Shown here: piece after piece, positions 8,572 to 18,084 of the stretch
Position numbering within the stretch: position 1 is the first letter of the stretch
How the letters are laid out: every line of letters starts with the position of its first letter
NCBI GenBank assembly: GCA_900472625.1
Contig: UCIT01000007.1
Location: 1-64,000 of the forward strand
Direction: 5' to 3'
Length of the DNA: 64,000 nucleotides
From: Hyphomicrobiales bacterium
GTDB lineage: Bacteria; Pseudomonadota; Alphaproteobacteria; Rhizobiales; Rhizobiaceae
Notes under the pieces: model-generated
Told to the model about the DNA's origin: nothing
Seen by the model: only the letters and a program-made list of their open reading frames with translations
The model's database searches: none
Made by a program: the position numbers and the translations under genes

Positions 8572-9357
8572 CTAACGCCTGAGATAAGCCGTCCGGCCAT
8601 TGTTGAGATCGTCGACGAAAGGGGAGAACTTGTGGCTCCCCTGTTCGTGCATGATGAGCGGCGCGCGTAGCGACAGGCGCGCGCGCGATCCCTTGATGCC
8701 AGTCACCAGAATGCGCACGGCGTTCTCACCCGCACGCGGATGTATCGCCGATATCTCGATGCCGCCGAAACGGCGACCGCAGGCGGCGACGATCTCGGCG
8801 ATCGACTCCGGGCGGGCGATCAGCGATAGCTGGCCGCCCGGCAGCATGATGGCATTGGCGGTGCGCAGCCAGCTTTCGAACAGATCTTCCGTCATCGCAT
8901 GCGCCTCGGCCTTCAGCGCATCCGGCGTCTTGCGGTCGCCGGGATCGTTGAAGGGCGGGTTCATGATGACGTGGTGGAAGCTTTCGTCCTTGAGGCCGGC
9001 GTCGTTGCGGGCCTTGGCCTTCAGGGTCACGTCAGCCTCAACGACCGAGATGCGATCGGCCAGATGGGCGTTATCAGGCAGCAGCAGGCTGCGGCGTGCG
9101 TAGTTCGCCATTTCGGCGGAGCGTTCAAACAGCACAACCTCCGCGTTCGGCAGGCGAGACGCCACCGCCAGACCGGCAGCGCCGGCGCCGGCGCCGAGAT
9201 CGGCCACCCTCACTGTGCGGTCGTCGGCCACCAGCGAGGCGAGCAGCATCGCGTCCATGCCGGCGCGGTGGCCCCTGCCCTTCGGCTGGACGATGTGGAA
9301 GCCGCCACGATGAAAGGCGTCTATGGTTTCCTCGACAGCGGGTGTGGCGTCCGGCAT
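8572..9357 (-). CDS. N6-adenine methyltransferase, TrmN6-like (tRNA1Val A37 type)
   Basis: The ATG at 9357 (MPDATPAVEETIDAFHRGGF) gives 261 residues; the longer frame would run into the neighbouring DUF2007 gene. An AdoMet-binding motif I (ADLGAGAGAAGLAVA, about 52-66) and the catalytic NPPF tetrapeptide (133-136) mark an amino-group methyltransferase of the small-domain (MTS) class. The N-terminal 'FHIVQPKGRGHRAGMDAMLLA' closely follows the 'QP..G.R...D..LLA' pattern of YfiC/TrmN6, which modifies A37 of tRNA1Val. Substrate identity is by family only. It starts 7 nt after the DUF2007 gene on the same strand. Confidence 0.85.
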   Translation of the reverse strand: MPDATPAVEETIDAFHRGGFHIVQPKGRGHRAGMDAMLLASLVADDRTVRVADLGAGAGAAGLAVASRLPNAEVVLFERSAEMANYARRSLLLPDNAHLADRISVVEADVTLKAKARNDAGLKDESFHHVIMNPPFNDPGDRKTPDALKAEAHAMTEDLFESWLRTANAIMLPGGQLSLIARPESIAEIVAACGRRFGGIEISAIHPRAGENAVRILVTGIKGSRARLSLRAPLIMHEQGSHKFSPFVDDLNNGRTAYLRR

Positions 9358-9364
9358 CGTTCGC

Positions 9365-9592
9365 TTACTTCCGTTCGCGCAGTTCGTCGCCGAGACCGGC
9401 ATCGACAAGGATGCGGCGGGCGCGGTCGGCATGGTCCTCGTCGACGAGCAGGCGGCGCGGCAGCATGCCGAGCGAACCTTCGAGAATGCTCATGCCCTGA
9501 TCGGCAATGAAGCAGTGGATACCGGCATCCTTCATCAGGCTTTCCGCGAAGGAGAGCAGCACGGGATCGTTGGCGCGGATAAGTTCATGCAT
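9365..9592 (-). CDS. DUF2007 domain protein
   Basis: The 75-residue protein begins at the ATG at 9592 (MHELIRANDPVLLSFAESLMKDAGI). It shows the DUF2007 pattern: a ferredoxin-like fold with 'ND..LLSF.E.LL..AGI', a central hydrophobic strand and 'RRLLVDEDHADRARRIL' near the end, as in signal-transducing PII-like putative regulatory domains. No enzymatic motif is present. It is followed after 7 nt by the methyltransferase gene and is divergent from the polyprenyl synthase gene. Confidence 0.85.
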   Translation of the reverse strand: MHELIRANDPVLLSFAESLMKDAGIHCFIADQGMSILEGSLGMLPRRLLVDEDHADRARRILVDAGLGDELRERK

Positions 9593-9701
9593 TTGCCGTG
9601 AAATCCCTTTCAATTTTCCGCGACGTGGCAATTTCGCCTCTTGCCGCTTCTGCCGCCCCTTTCTATGGTCTAATTCACAGAGTGAACAGGAGTCCGGGTC
9701 G

Positions 9702-10718
9702 TTGGGCGTGGTCATACCGCTTGAAGAAAGCAAAAACAAACTGGCATCCGTCAAGCCTTTGGTGGATCTAACCAAGGCGGACATGGAGCGGGTCAACCAG
9801 TTGATCCTTTCAAAGGCCGGTTCCGACGTGCAGATGATCCCCGAAGTGGCGAACCATCTGATCTCGTCCGGCGGCAAGCGCCTGCGCCCGATGCTGACGC
9901 TCGCCTCCTCCGCGCTGTTCGGCTACAAGGGCGAAAACCACATCAAGCTGGCGACCTCGGTCGAGTTCATGCACACGGCGACGCTTTTGCACGACGACGT
10001 CGTCGACGAAAGTGACCTGCGCCGCGGCAAGTCCACCGCCCGCATGATCTGGGGCAACCAGGCAAGCGTGCTCGTCGGCGACTTCCTGCTCGGCCAGGCC
10101 TTCCGGATGATGGTCGATGTCGGCTCGCTCGACGCGCTCGACGTTCTCTCGTCGGCCGCCTGTGTCATTGCCGAGGGCGAGGTGCTGCAGCTTTCCGTCG
10201 CCAAGAATATGGAAACGACCGAGGACGACTATCTCTCGGTCATCCGCGCCAAGACGGCAGCGCTGTTTGCGGCTGCCGCCGAAGTCGGCCCGATCGTGGC
10301 CGACGCCGGCAAGGCTGGGCGCAATGCGATGAAGTCCTACGGCATGAACCTCGGCCTCGCGTTCCAGCTGGTCGATGATGCATTGGATTACGGTGGCAAG
10401 GCCGCCGATCTCGGCAAGAATGTCGGCGACGATTTTCGCGAGGGCAAGATCACGCTTCCCGTGATCCTCGCCTACCGCCGCGGCACCGAAGACGAGCGCG
10501 CTTTCTGGCGCAAGGCGATCGAGGGCGGCGAGAGCAGCGACCAGAATCTGGAAAAGGCACTGGGCCTGATCACCAAATACGGAACGCTGAACGACACGAT
10601 CGGTCGCGCGGTCCATTATGGGACGATCGCACGCGATGCGCTGGCACCGCTTCCCGACACGGCATGGAAATCGGCACTGATGGAAGTCATCGACTTCTGC
10701 ATCGAGCGCGTCAATTAA
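9702..10718 (+). CDS. ispB: long-chain polyprenyl diphosphate synthase (ubiquinone side chain)
   Basis: This trans-prenyltransferase builds the all-trans polyprenyl tail of ubiquinone from FPP and IPP. A TTG start at 9702 preceded by aggagt (9688-9693) gives 338 residues and the conserved N-terminus GVVIPLEESKNKLASV. SGGKRLRP (56-63), the first Asp motif DDVVD (98-102) and the second, QLVDDALD, are all present. Ala93, five residues before the first Asp motif, is small, as expected for long-chain products. Rhizobiaceae make ubiquinone-10, so a decaprenyl product is likely (inference). Confidence 0.93.
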   Translation: MGVVIPLEESKNKLASVKPLVDLTKADMERVNQLILSKAGSDVQMIPEVANHLISSGGKRLRPMLTLASSALFGYKGENHIKLATSVEFMHTATLLHDDVVDESDLRRGKSTARMIWGNQASVLVGDFLLGQAFRMMVDVGSLDALDVLSSAACVIAEGEVLQLSVAKNMETTEDDYLSVIRAKTAALFAAAAEVGPIVADAGKAGRNAMKSYGMNLGLAFQLVDDALDYGGKAADLGKNVGDDFREGKITLPVILAYRRGTEDERAFWRKAIEGGESSDQNLEKALGLITKYGTLNDTIGRAVHYGTIARDALAPLPDTAWKSALMEVIDFCIERVN

Positions 10719-10847
10719 CCGACAGTCATTGATCACAGGCTGATTTTCTTGCGGGGCCGCTTCAAAAAAGCCATCCTGTCGTGAATCAGTCTGTTCAACT
10801 GATTTTGCAGTCGGCGCATGCTGGCTGCCCTCACGAAAGGTTTTCTA

Positions 10848-12680
10848 ATGCGGCGGAATTTTGCCATTCGTCTTCTTTCGAGCGCAGCCCTCGCGGCAGT
10901 TCTGTCGCTGGGTGCGCTTGGCGGCGCCAATGCCGAAGACGCGGCCAAGACGGACGACGCGAGCGCCAACGTGATCTTCGATCCCGATAGCGTCAATACC
11001 TTCGCCGGCGCCCTGCTTGCCGCCCGCACCGCAGATGTCGATCACGATTACGAGACGGCGATCGAACTCTACAAGAAGGCGCTGCAGATCGAGCCCGGCA
11101 ATCCGGAGATTCGCCAGCGCCTGATGATCTCGTTGCTTCTGAACGGCGACATCAAGGACAGCGTGCGCTACGCCAACGACCTGAAGAACGATCCGAGCAT
11201 CGAGCGGCTGTCGACCATCGTGCGTGGCGCCGACGCCATCCGCCGCGGCGAATTCAAGACTGCCCAATCCGCTCTCAAGACCACCGGCCCGACCGACCTC
11301 GACCGGGTGATGAACGACCTGATGGCTGCCTGGGCACGCCTCGGCGACGGCAAGGGCAAGGATGCGCTGGCGCAGGTCGAGAAGATGAAGGGGCCAGACT
11401 GGCTGGCCATCTTCCAGAACTACAATGCCGGCGCGATCGCCGTGGTCAACGGCGACGTTCGTTCAGCCCGCAAGCATCTGAACGATGCCGTTCTCGACAA
11501 GGACGGCGCCGCCACTGCGCCCGATACCTTCATGCGCGCGATCATGGCGCTTGCCCGTCTGGAAGCGACGCAAGGCAACAAGCAGAAGGCGCTGGACACC
11601 ATCTCCGTCGGCGACAACCTGCTTCCGAACTACGCGCCGCTCAACGCGCTGCGCCAGAGCATCACCAACGACGAGAAGCAGGTGCAGCAGATCACCACCG
11701 CCAAGCAGGGAGCGGCCGGCGTGCTGTTCTCGTTTGCCGGCGCGCTGAACCGGGACGGCGCGGAAGACATCGTTTCGCTCTACCTGCAGATTTCCCGCGC
11801 GCTCGACCCTGACAGCGCCGATGCGCTTGTCATGCTGGGCGGCATTGCCGAGAAGCAGAGCCAGACGGACCGCGCGATCGCACTCTACAAGGAAGTGCCG
11901 GACACTTCGCCGATGAGCCGCATCTCCGAGCTGCAGCTCGGCCTGGCGCTGGCCGAAGGTGGCAAGGTCGAGGAGGCGCGCAAGCATCTGCAGGGGCTGA
12001 TCGAATCGGACCCGAAGGATATCCGCAGTTACCTCGCCTATGGCAGCGTTCTCTCCGACGCCAAGGACTATACGGCCATGGCGGCGAATTACGACAAGGC
12101 CGTCGACGTGATCGGACCGCTGCCGGGCAAAACCGCCTGGACGGTGTTCTTCCAGCGCGGCATCGCCTATGAGCGTTTGAAGCAGTGGGACAAGGCGGAG
12201 CCGAGCTTCCGCAAGGCGCTGGAGCTCAATCCGAACCAGCCGCAGGTGCTGAACTATCTCGGCTATTCCTGGATCGACATGAACCGGAACCTCGACGAGG
12301 GTCTGGACATGATCAAGAAGGCCGTCGATCTCCGGCCTGACGATGGCTACATCATCGATTCGCTCGGCTGGGCCTATTACCGTCTCGGCCGGTTCGACGA
12401 CGCAGCCGAAGAGCTGGAACGCGCCGCCCAGATCAAGGCCGGCGACGCAACGATCAACGACCATCTGGGCGATGCCTACTGGCGCGTCGGGCGCAAGCTC
12501 GAGGCCGTCTACCAATGGAACCGGGCGCTTGGCTCGGAGCCAGAGGCTGCCGAGATCCCGAAGATCAAGGACAAGATCGCCAACGGCCTGCCGGCCGCGA
12601 CCGACGATGCCAAGACCGTCGACAAGAAGACGCCGGATCCGGTGCCGATCGATCCGAAGCCGGCCGACAAGAAGACCTGA
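10848..12680 (+). CDS. exported tetratricopeptide repeat protein
   Basis: The ATG at 10848 (ribosome site aagg at 10837-10840) gives 610 residues beginning with a clear signal peptide (MRRNFAIRLLSSAALAAVLS...GGANA, about 1-29). Several TPR units follow, for example 'ADVDHDYETAIELYKKALQIEPGNPEIRQRL', 'ERLKQWDKAEPSFRKALELNPNQPQVLNYLGY' and 'YRLGRFDDAAEELERAAQIKAGDATINDHLGDAYW'. The tail is Lys/Asp/Pro-rich. TPR arrays mediate protein-protein contacts, here in the periplasm or at the outer membrane. ispE begins 7 nt downstream, so the two are co-transcribed. A role in outer membrane or envelope assembly is only a guess. Confidence 0.85.
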   Translation: MRRNFAIRLLSSAALAAVLSLGALGGANAEDAAKTDDASANVIFDPDSVNTFAGALLAARTADVDHDYETAIELYKKALQIEPGNPEIRQRLMISLLLNGDIKDSVRYANDLKNDPSIERLSTIVRGADAIRRGEFKTAQSALKTTGPTDLDRVMNDLMAAWARLGDGKGKDALAQVEKMKGPDWLAIFQNYNAGAIAVVNGDVRSARKHLNDAVLDKDGAATAPDTFMRAIMALARLEATQGNKQKALDTISVGDNLLPNYAPLNALRQSITNDEKQVQQITTAKQGAAGVLFSFAGALNRDGAEDIVSLYLQISRALDPDSADALVMLGGIAEKQSQTDRAIALYKEVPDTSPMSRISELQLGLALAEGGKVEEARKHLQGLIESDPKDIRSYLAYGSVLSDAKDYTAMAANYDKAVDVIGPLPGKTAWTVFFQRGIAYERLKQWDKAEPSFRKALELNPNQPQVLNYLGYSWIDMNRNLDEGLDMIKKAVDLRPDDGYIIDSLGWAYYRLGRFDDAAEELERAAQIKAGDATINDHLGDAYWRVGRKLEAVYQWNRALGSEPEAAEIPKIKDKIANGLPAATDDAKTVDKKTPDPVPIDPKPADKKT

Positions 12681-12686
12681 TCATCC

Positions 12687-13604
12687 ATGGCTGACACAGG
12701 CGCTCCCCCGGGCATCGATCCGGGCGTTGCCATCAGTGAGGATGCCTTTGCCAAGATCAATCTGGCCCTACATGTGACGGGCCAGAGAAGCGACGGCTAT
12801 CACCTGCTGGAAATGCTGGTGACCTTCGCCAGATGCGGCGACCGGCTCGATTTCGCAGAAGCAACGGCGGACGAATTCCATATCTCGGGACGCTTCGGCG
12901 ACGCGCTGCAAGGCGACGCGCGGACCAATCTCGTGCTGCAGGCGCGCGATGCGCTGCGCGCCGCCGTCATCAAGGCCGGCGGTACGTCGCCGGCCGTTCG
13001 CATTCATCTGCGCAAGGACCTGCCGATCGCATCCGGCATCGGCGGCGGCTCGGCGGATGCCGCGGCGGCATTGCGCGGCTTGCTGCGCCTCTGGGGCACG
13101 CCCCTTCCCGCCGATACGCTCGATGCGATTGCCGTACGGCTCGGCGCCGATGTTTCGATGTGCCTTGCCAGCCGGCCGCTGATCGCCCGCGGCATCGGCG
13201 AAAAGATCGAGCCGGTCGATGACCTGCCGGCGTTCCACATCGTTCTCGCCAACCCGCTGAAACGCGTTTCGACACCCGAGGTCTTCCAGCGGCTCGACGG
13301 CAAGACCAATGGCCGGCTTGCCGTCGCTCCCCGCGCATCCTGGCCCGCTGCGCTTGCCGACATGCGCAACGACCTCGAGGCGCCGGCCAGGGCACTGGTG
13401 CCGGAAATTGCCGAACTATCCACTATGCTTGATGAGGCCGGCGCGCTGTTCGTGCGGATGTCGGGCTCCGGCGCGACGTGCTTCGGCATCTTCAACAGCC
13501 ACGCCGACTCGGTAGCCGCGGCAGACAGGCTTCAAAAACTGCGGCCGGACTGGTATTTCGAAGCGACGGAAACGATGACGGGAGATGATCATGGCAGGCG
13601 TTGA
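12687..13604 (+). CDS. ispE: 4-diphosphocytidyl-2-C-methyl-D-erythritol kinase
   Basis: IspE is the GHMP-family kinase of the non-mevalonate (MEP) isoprenoid pathway and phosphorylates CDP-methylerythritol with ATP. The 305-residue sequence opens with 'EDAFAKINLALHVTGQRSDGYHLLEM', the substrate-binding N-terminus. It carries the ATP-binding loop 'LPIASGIGGGSADAAAALR' (about 112-130) and the C-terminal GHMP motif 'MSGSGATCFGIF'. It follows the TPR gene by 7 nt, and moaB begins within its last codons. With the polyprenyl synthase upstream, isoprenoid genes are loosely grouped here. Confidence 0.96.
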   Translation: MADTGAPPGIDPGVAISEDAFAKINLALHVTGQRSDGYHLLEMLVTFARCGDRLDFAEATADEFHISGRFGDALQGDARTNLVLQARDALRAAVIKAGGTSPAVRIHLRKDLPIASGIGGGSADAAAALRGLLRLWGTPLPADTLDAIAVRLGADVSMCLASRPLIARGIGEKIEPVDDLPAFHIVLANPLKRVSTPEVFQRLDGKTNGRLAVAPRASWPAALADMRNDLEAPARALVPEIAELSTMLDEAGALFVRMSGSGATCFGIFNSHADSVAAADRLQKLRPDWYFEATETMTGDDHGRR

Positions 13605-14142
13605 CGAAGCTCGTCCGTTCATACCGGTCGGATTCGCGGTTCTGACCGTATCCGACACGCGCACGCTCGACGACGATCGATCCGGCGATACGCTGGCGAC
13701 GCGGATCGGCGATGCCGGCCACAGGCTGGTCGCACGAGCGATCGCGCCAGACGATCGCCACGCGATTGAGGAGCAGGTCACGACCTGGACGCGGCAGAAC
13801 GACATCGACGTGGTGATCACCACGGGAGGTACCGGATTTACCGGACGCGACGTGACGCCGGAGACGCTCGAGCCGCTGTTCGACAAGAGGATGGACGGCT
13901 TTTCGGCGGTGTTTCACCGCATCTCGCACGACAAGATCGGCACCTCGACCGTCCAGTCACGGGCAACGGCGGGCTTGATCGGCACCACCTTCGTTTTCGT
14001 GCTGCCGGGCTCGCCGGGTGCATGCAAGGATGCCTGGGACGGCATCATCAAGGGCCAGTTCGACTACCGCCACATGCCATGCAATTTCGTGGAGATCATG
14101 CCGCGGCTCGATGAGCACCTGAAGCGCGGCGCATCCTCATAG
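13591..14142 (+). CDS. moaB: molybdenum cofactor biosynthesis protein B
   Basis: MoaB/MogA-family proteins bind molybdopterin; MogA-type members adenylylate it before metal insertion. The ATG at 13591 has a gggag site 7 nt upstream and gives 183 residues (an ATG two codons earlier is possible). 'FAVLTVSDTRTLDDDRSGD', 'VITTGGTGFTGRDVTPE' and 'VFVLPGSPGACKDAWD' are the family signatures for the molybdopterin site. It overlaps the end of ispE by 14 nt and converges on a glycosyltransferase gene 6 nt away. Confidence 0.93.
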   Translation: MAGVDEARPFIPVGFAVLTVSDTRTLDDDRSGDTLATRIGDAGHRLVARAIAPDDRHAIEEQVTTWTRQNDIDVVITTGGTGFTGRDVTPETLEPLFDKRMDGFSAVFHRISHDKIGTSTVQSRATAGLIGTTFVFVLPGSPGACKDAWDGIIKGQFDYRHMPCNFVEIMPRLDEHLKRGASS

Positions 14143-14148
14143 AACTGC

Positions 14149-14664
14149 TCAGCGCGCCGATCGCGCTACCCAGGAGGGGATGAGCTCGCTGGAGAGCTTG
14201 CGCAGTTTCTGCCCCTTGACGAATTCAGCCAGATGCATGCCGCTGCGGGCCGACGCCATCGCATGTTTTTTCGGCAGCAAAAGGCCGAGCTCGAGCGGCG
14301 CCAAACGACGCAGACGCTGATAGAACGGCCTGCGGTATCCGCGCGAGGCAGTGAAGCGCGCCGGCACCTTGTTCAGCGCGACATATTCGGAGATCTCGTC
14401 GATCCAGCCGCTCTGCGGGCGGGCTCCGGGCTCGACGAAGAGCAGCCATTCGCCGCGCGCCGAACGCAGGATGTCCTTGATATCCCACTGCTGGTGGAAA
14501 CGGCAACCGGCCGCATCGGCGACTTTCGAGGAGCCATCCCGCGAGCCATGGTCAAGCACCACGACATCGCTGACAAGCCCCTCGATCGCGCCAGCCACCA
14601 ACACGGATAGAGTCTGAGCCAGTTCAGGTTCCTGATCCCGGCATTCCAATACAACAGTCAACAT
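14149..14664 (-). CDS. short family 2 glycosyltransferase-like protein
   Basis: The 171-residue product contains the first half of a GT-A fold: 'LTVVLECRDQEPELAQTLSVLV', then 'SDVVVLDHGSRDGSSKVADAAGC' with the nucleotide-sugar Asp/Gly-Ser region, and 'ARGEWLLFVEPGARPQSGW' where canonical enzymes have the metal-binding DXD. Here the segment is EPGAR, so the usual DXD is missing. At 171 residues it is shorter than typical GT2 enzymes (220 or more). It may act on a small substrate or be a non-catalytic relative. It is convergent with moaB and divergent from the radical SAM gene. Confidence 0.7.
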   Translation of the reverse strand: MLTVVLECRDQEPELAQTLSVLVAGAIEGLVSDVVVLDHGSRDGSSKVADAAGCRFHQQWDIKDILRSARGEWLLFVEPGARPQSGWIDEISEYVALNKVPARFTASRGYRRPFYQRLRRLAPLELGLLLPKKHAMASARSGMHLAEFVKGQKLRKLSSELIPSWVARSAR

Positions 14665-14801
14665 TGCCTATTTATAGTGCGCCGCACAAAAATTGCCAGC
14701 AACAGTTTTCGAATTTTGTTCTTGCATTGTTCTCATTTCGGCGATAGGAATTTAATCACCAGAACGGACGAGGGCCAAGTCTTTCGTCGACGGAGAATCC
14801 G

Positions 14802-15959
14802 ATGAACGAGCACTCCCTTGCAGGGCAGGCCGCTTTCGCGCCTGCCAATACGGCAGATATTGCCGACGCGATGATCGTTTCCTCCGGTCTTCGCATCGAC
14901 GTCGATCGCCGCCGTGGCCGCGCCGCCGGGCTGAACCCGAGCGGACGCTTCGAGCCGCAGAGCCGCGAGACGTTCGACGACGGTTGGCAGACGCTGGAAG
15001 AGCTGCCCCCGTTCAAGACCGAGGTGCAGATCGAGAAGCCGCGCACGGCGATTACCCGCAACGAGTCGCCAGACATTCCCTTCGACCGCTCGATCAACCC
15101 CTATCGCGGCTGTGAGCATGGCTGCATCTACTGTTTCGCGCGGCCGACGCACGCCTATATGGGACTTTCCGCCGGGCTCGATTTCGAGGCGAGGCTGTTT
15201 GCCAAGCCGGATGCACCGAAGCTCCTGGAACGAGAACTGGCGAAGCCCGGATACAAGCCCCGTGTCATCGCCATCGGCACCAACACCGATCCCTATCAGC
15301 CGATCGAGAAGGAATGGCGGGTGATGCGCCAGATTCTCGAGGTGCTGGAGAAAGCCAATCATCCGGTGTCGATCGTCACCAAGTCGGCGCTGATCCTGCG
15401 CGATCTCGATATCCTGCAGCGGATGGCCGACAAGAACCTGGTGCGCGTGTCGCTGTCGATCACGACGCTCGACCGCAAGCTGGCGCGGACGATGGAGCCA
15501 CGGGCCACGACGCCATCGCGGCGGCTGGAGGCGGTGAAGGCGCTGAGTGAGGCCGGCATCCGCACCTCTGTTATAGTGGCGCCCGTCATTCCGGCACTCA
15601 ACGATCACGAGATCGAGCGCATTCTCGACGCCTCGCATGCCGCTGGCGCGACGGAAGCAGGCTATGTGATCCTGCGGCTGCCTCTGGAGGTGTCGCCGCT
15701 GTTTCGCGACTGGCTGCTGCAGCATTACCCCGACCGCTACCGGCACGTCATGTCGCTGGTGCGCTCGATGCGCGGCGGCAAAGATTACGACGCCGATTTT
15801 GGTAAGCGGATGAAGGGTGCCGGTCCTTATGCCTGGCAGATCGCCCGCCGCTTCGAGATGGCTACCAAGCGGCTCGGCATGACCCGCCGCAGCATGCCAT
15901 TGCGTGACGACCTGTTCGTGCCGCCGGATGGCAGCGGCGTGCAGCTGTCGCTGCTCTGA
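14802..15959 (+). CDS. PA0069-family radical SAM protein
   Basis: This is a 385-residue radical S-adenosylmethionine enzyme. The cluster motif reads 'YRGCEHGCIYCFARP', so the cysteines are C104, C108 and C111 (CxxxCxxC). 'NPYRGCEHGCIYCFARPTHAY' is characteristic of the PA0069 / SplB-like Rv2578c group related to spore photoproduct lyase. Downstream 'IGTNTDPYQPIEK' and 'RVSLSITTLD' belong to the TIM-barrel core. The start has a ggag site 6 nt upstream. Substrate is unknown; DNA or nucleotide repair has been proposed by relation to SplB. rnhB follows on the same strand. Confidence 0.88.
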   Translation: MNEHSLAGQAAFAPANTADIADAMIVSSGLRIDVDRRRGRAAGLNPSGRFEPQSRETFDDGWQTLEELPPFKTEVQIEKPRTAITRNESPDIPFDRSINPYRGCEHGCIYCFARPTHAYMGLSAGLDFEARLFAKPDAPKLLERELAKPGYKPRVIAIGTNTDPYQPIEKEWRVMRQILEVLEKANHPVSIVTKSALILRDLDILQRMADKNLVRVSLSITTLDRKLARTMEPRATTPSRRLEAVKALSEAGIRTSVIVAPVIPALNDHEIERILDASHAAGATEAGYVILRLPLEVSPLFRDWLLQHYPDRYRHVMSLVRSMRGGKDYDADFGKRMKGAGPYAWQIARRFEMATKRLGMTRRSMPLRDDLFVPPDGSGVQLSLL

Positions 15960-16066
15960 TATTGCCTTCGGACGGCTGACCCTGGCCGTCCGTTCTCAAG
16001 TCCCCGGTCCGCCGCCCTGTTTCGGGGACTTGCAGGAAATCGGGTTGGCGTGCGAAGTTCAGCCGC

Positions 16067-16759
16067 ATGAAACGTCGCACGCCACCCGATTCTCCCATGC
16101 TTTTCGAAGAGCTTCCCCTCGTGCCGGATTTCCGGCTGGAGCTGAAGGCGCGCAAGGCCGGCCACTGGCCGGTCGCCGGCGTGGATGAAGCCGGTCGCGG
16201 GCCATTGGCCGGGCCGGTGGTCGCCGCCGCCGTCATTCTCGACCCGAAGCGGATCCCCGAAGGCCTCAACGATTCCAAGCAGCTCTCGGCGCAGCGTCGG
16301 GAGGAACTGTTCGAGCAAATCCTGGCGACGTCTACCGTCGCCATCGCCTCCTCTAGCTCCCGGCGGATCGACGAGACCGATATCCGCAAGGCCAGCCTCG
16401 ATGCCATGCGCCGGGCGATATGCAGCCTGTCGATCGTGCCCAGCTTCGTGCTGACAGATGGCCTTGATGTGCCGCCCGGGCTCGAGTGCCCCGGCCAGGC
16501 CGTCGTCAAGGGCGATGCGCGTTCGGTGTCGATCGCCGCCGCCTCGATCGTCGCCAAGGTGACGCGCGACCGGATGATGACCCGCGCCGACCTGATCTTT
16601 CCGGTCTACGGCTTTGCAGCCCACGCCGGTTACGGCACCGCCAGGCACCGCGCCGGTATCGAGAACCACGGCCCCTGCCCCCTGCACCGGATGACGTTTC
16701 GTCCGCTGCGCCGAGTCGAGGTCGTGGACGTTGCAGTCGAGATCATCGAGAACGAATAG
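16067..16759 (+). CDS. rnhB: ribonuclease HII
   Basis: RNase HII cleaves RNA in RNA-DNA hybrids, especially single ribonucleotides in duplex DNA, starting ribonucleotide excision repair. In the 230-residue form, the acidic catalytic residues are Asp40 and Glu41 in '[15 protein letters not shown]', Asp131 in 'FVLTDGLD' and probably Asp168 in 'IVAKVTRDR'. An alternative ATG at 16097 would remove the first ten residues, which precede the conserved domain. A strong hairpin terminator lies between this gene and the convergent atp operon. Confidence 0.94.
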   Translation: MKRRTPPDSPMLFEELPLVPDFRLELKARKAGHWPVAGVDEAGRGPLAGPVVAAAVILDPKRIPEGLNDSKQLSAQRREELFEQILATSTVAIASSSSRRIDETDIRKASLDAMRRAICSLSIVPSFVLTDGLDVPPGLECPGQAVVKGDARSVSIAAASIVAKVTRDRMMTRADLIFPVYGFAAHAGYGTARHRAGIENHGPCPLHRMTFRPLRRVEVVDVAVEIIENE

Positions 16760-16824
16760 ACATCGTCCGCCGGGGTGCCACACGCTTCCGGGGTGCAACA
16801 CTCTTCGCCAACAACAGCAAACAT

Positions 16825-16856
16825 AAAAAAAGCCCCGTAGTACGGGGCTTTTCAAT
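16825..16856. terminator. bidirectional rho-independent terminator between rnhB and atpF
   Basis: Complementary arms AAAAGCCCCG and CGGGGCTTTT enclose a 5-nt loop (TAGTA). The stem has A and T runs on both sides, so it can end transcription from rnhB on the plus strand and from the atp operon on the minus strand. Confidence 0.88.
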
Positions 16857-16872
16857 CGCTATATGACTGACC

Positions 16873-17364
16873 TTAGTTGAGGCGAGCCTTGACCTGGCCG
16901 AGGGCGCTGCTGAAGAGCTCCGACTGAAGCTTGGCGTCTGCCTTCTTCACCAGAACCGTTTCGGCGGCGGCGATGGCGAGATCGACGGCGGCGGAACGAA
17001 CCGCCTTCATCGCATCGGCTTCCGCCTGCTTGATCTTCGCTTCCGAAACCGCGGTGCGGTTGGCTACGAATTCCTCGGTCTTCTTCTTGGCTTCGGCGGT
17101 GAACATTTCCGCTTCGCGCTCGGCAGCCGCCAGAATGTGGGCAGCCTCGGCTTCGGCTTCCTTGCGCTTGCGCTGGTATTCGGCCAGCAGGTGCTGGGCC
17201 TCTTCACGCAGGCGTTTGGCTTCCGAGAGTTCGTTGCGGATCTGATCGGCGCGGTCGTCGAGCGACTTCGCCATCATGCCGGGAACCTTGAGGTAGACGA
17301 CCAGCGCCAGGAACAGGACGAGACCGACGAATGCGAAGAATGTTGCGTCCAATGCAAATTCCAT
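16873..17364 (-). CDS. atpF: F0F1 ATP synthase subunit b
   Basis: Subunit b forms half of the peripheral stalk that holds F1 against rotation. The 163-residue chain starts with one membrane helix (ATFFAFVGLVLFLALVVYL, about 7-25). A long charged coiled coil rich in Ala, Glu, Lys and Arg follows (for example 'EAKRLREEAQHLLAEYQRKRKEAEAEAAHIL'). It is the last gene of the F0 operon, 3 nt after the b' gene. Having both b and b' subunits is typical of alphaproteobacteria and photosynthetic bacteria. Confidence 0.93.
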   Translation of the reverse strand: MEFALDATFFAFVGLVLFLALVVYLKVPGMMAKSLDDRADQIRNELSEAKRLREEAQHLLAEYQRKRKEAEAEAAHILAAAEREAEMFTAEAKKKTEEFVANRTAVSEAKIKQAEADAMKAVRSAAVDLAIAAAETVLVKKADAKLQSELFSSALGQVKARLN

Positions 17365-17367
17365 CGA

Positions 17368-18006
17368 TCAGGCTCCCTTCTTGGCGGCGTTGACGGCAGA
17401 CGTCACTTCAGCCTTGGTGGCGGTGCCACCGATGAGCTGTTCGACGACGGCCTTTGCCGTTTCCTCGGCGATCGTGCCGACGTCCTCGAATGCCTTTGCC
17501 TTGATCTCGGCAATGTGGCCTTCGGCGGCCTTCAATTTTTCAGCCAGACCCGCTTCGACCGCACGGCGATCGGCTTCGGCCTTGAGCTTGGCAGCATCGC
17601 GCGCAGCGGTGCCGATGGCATTCGACTTGGCGCGGGCTTCCGTCAGTTCGGCTTCATAAGCCGCAACATCGGCGTCGGCCTGTGCCTTCAGGCGCGCAGC
17701 TTCATCGAGGTCCTGGGCAATGCGCGTGTGGCGCTGCTCGAGGATGCCGCCGATGCGCGGTGCGATGACCTTTTGCATGAGCACGAAGAAAACAACGAAT
17801 GAAATCGCCAGCCACAGAAGCTGGGATGCATAGGTCGACGTATCGAAAGGCGGGAAAACACCGCCCTTGTGTTCGGCTGGCACGCCGGTCTCGGTATGGA
17901 CTTCGCCTGCGGCCGGGGCGGCATGCGCGTCTGTACCGGTCGCTGCACCAGTTTCTGCGGTTCCCGCCGGGGCTTCTTCAGCGTAAGCCGGGGTCACAAA
18001 AAACAT
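17368..18006 (-). CDS. atpG: F0F1 ATP synthase subunit b'
   Basis: The second peripheral-stalk subunit (b', also named AtpX or AtpF2) pairs with b. The GTG at 18012 would overlap the GGAGG ribosome site, so the ATG at 18006 ([15 protein letters not shown]), 5 nt after it, is preferred and gives 212 residues. An Ala/Thr/Gly-rich acidic N-terminal extension of about 50 residues precedes the membrane helix ([17 protein letters not shown]). The coiled coil '[33 protein letters not shown]' follows. The long N-terminal extension is common in rhizobial b' chains. Confidence 0.92.
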   Translation of the reverse strand: MFFVTPAYAEEAPAGTAETGAATGTDAHAAPAAGEVHTETGVPAEHKGGVFPPFDTSTYASQLLWLAISFVVFFVLMQKVIAPRIGGILEQRHTRIAQDLDEAARLKAQADADVAAYEAELTEARAKSNAIGTAARDAAKLKAEADRRAVEAGLAEKLKAAEGHIAEIKAKAFEDVGTIAEETAKAVVEQLIGGTATKAEVTSAVNAAKKGA

Positions 18007-18084
18007 GCTCACCTCCAGGTGTACTGCAAATACAAAGGATCACGGCTCGCTGTTGGCGGGCCGTGATCCTTCAGTGCGCCGAAA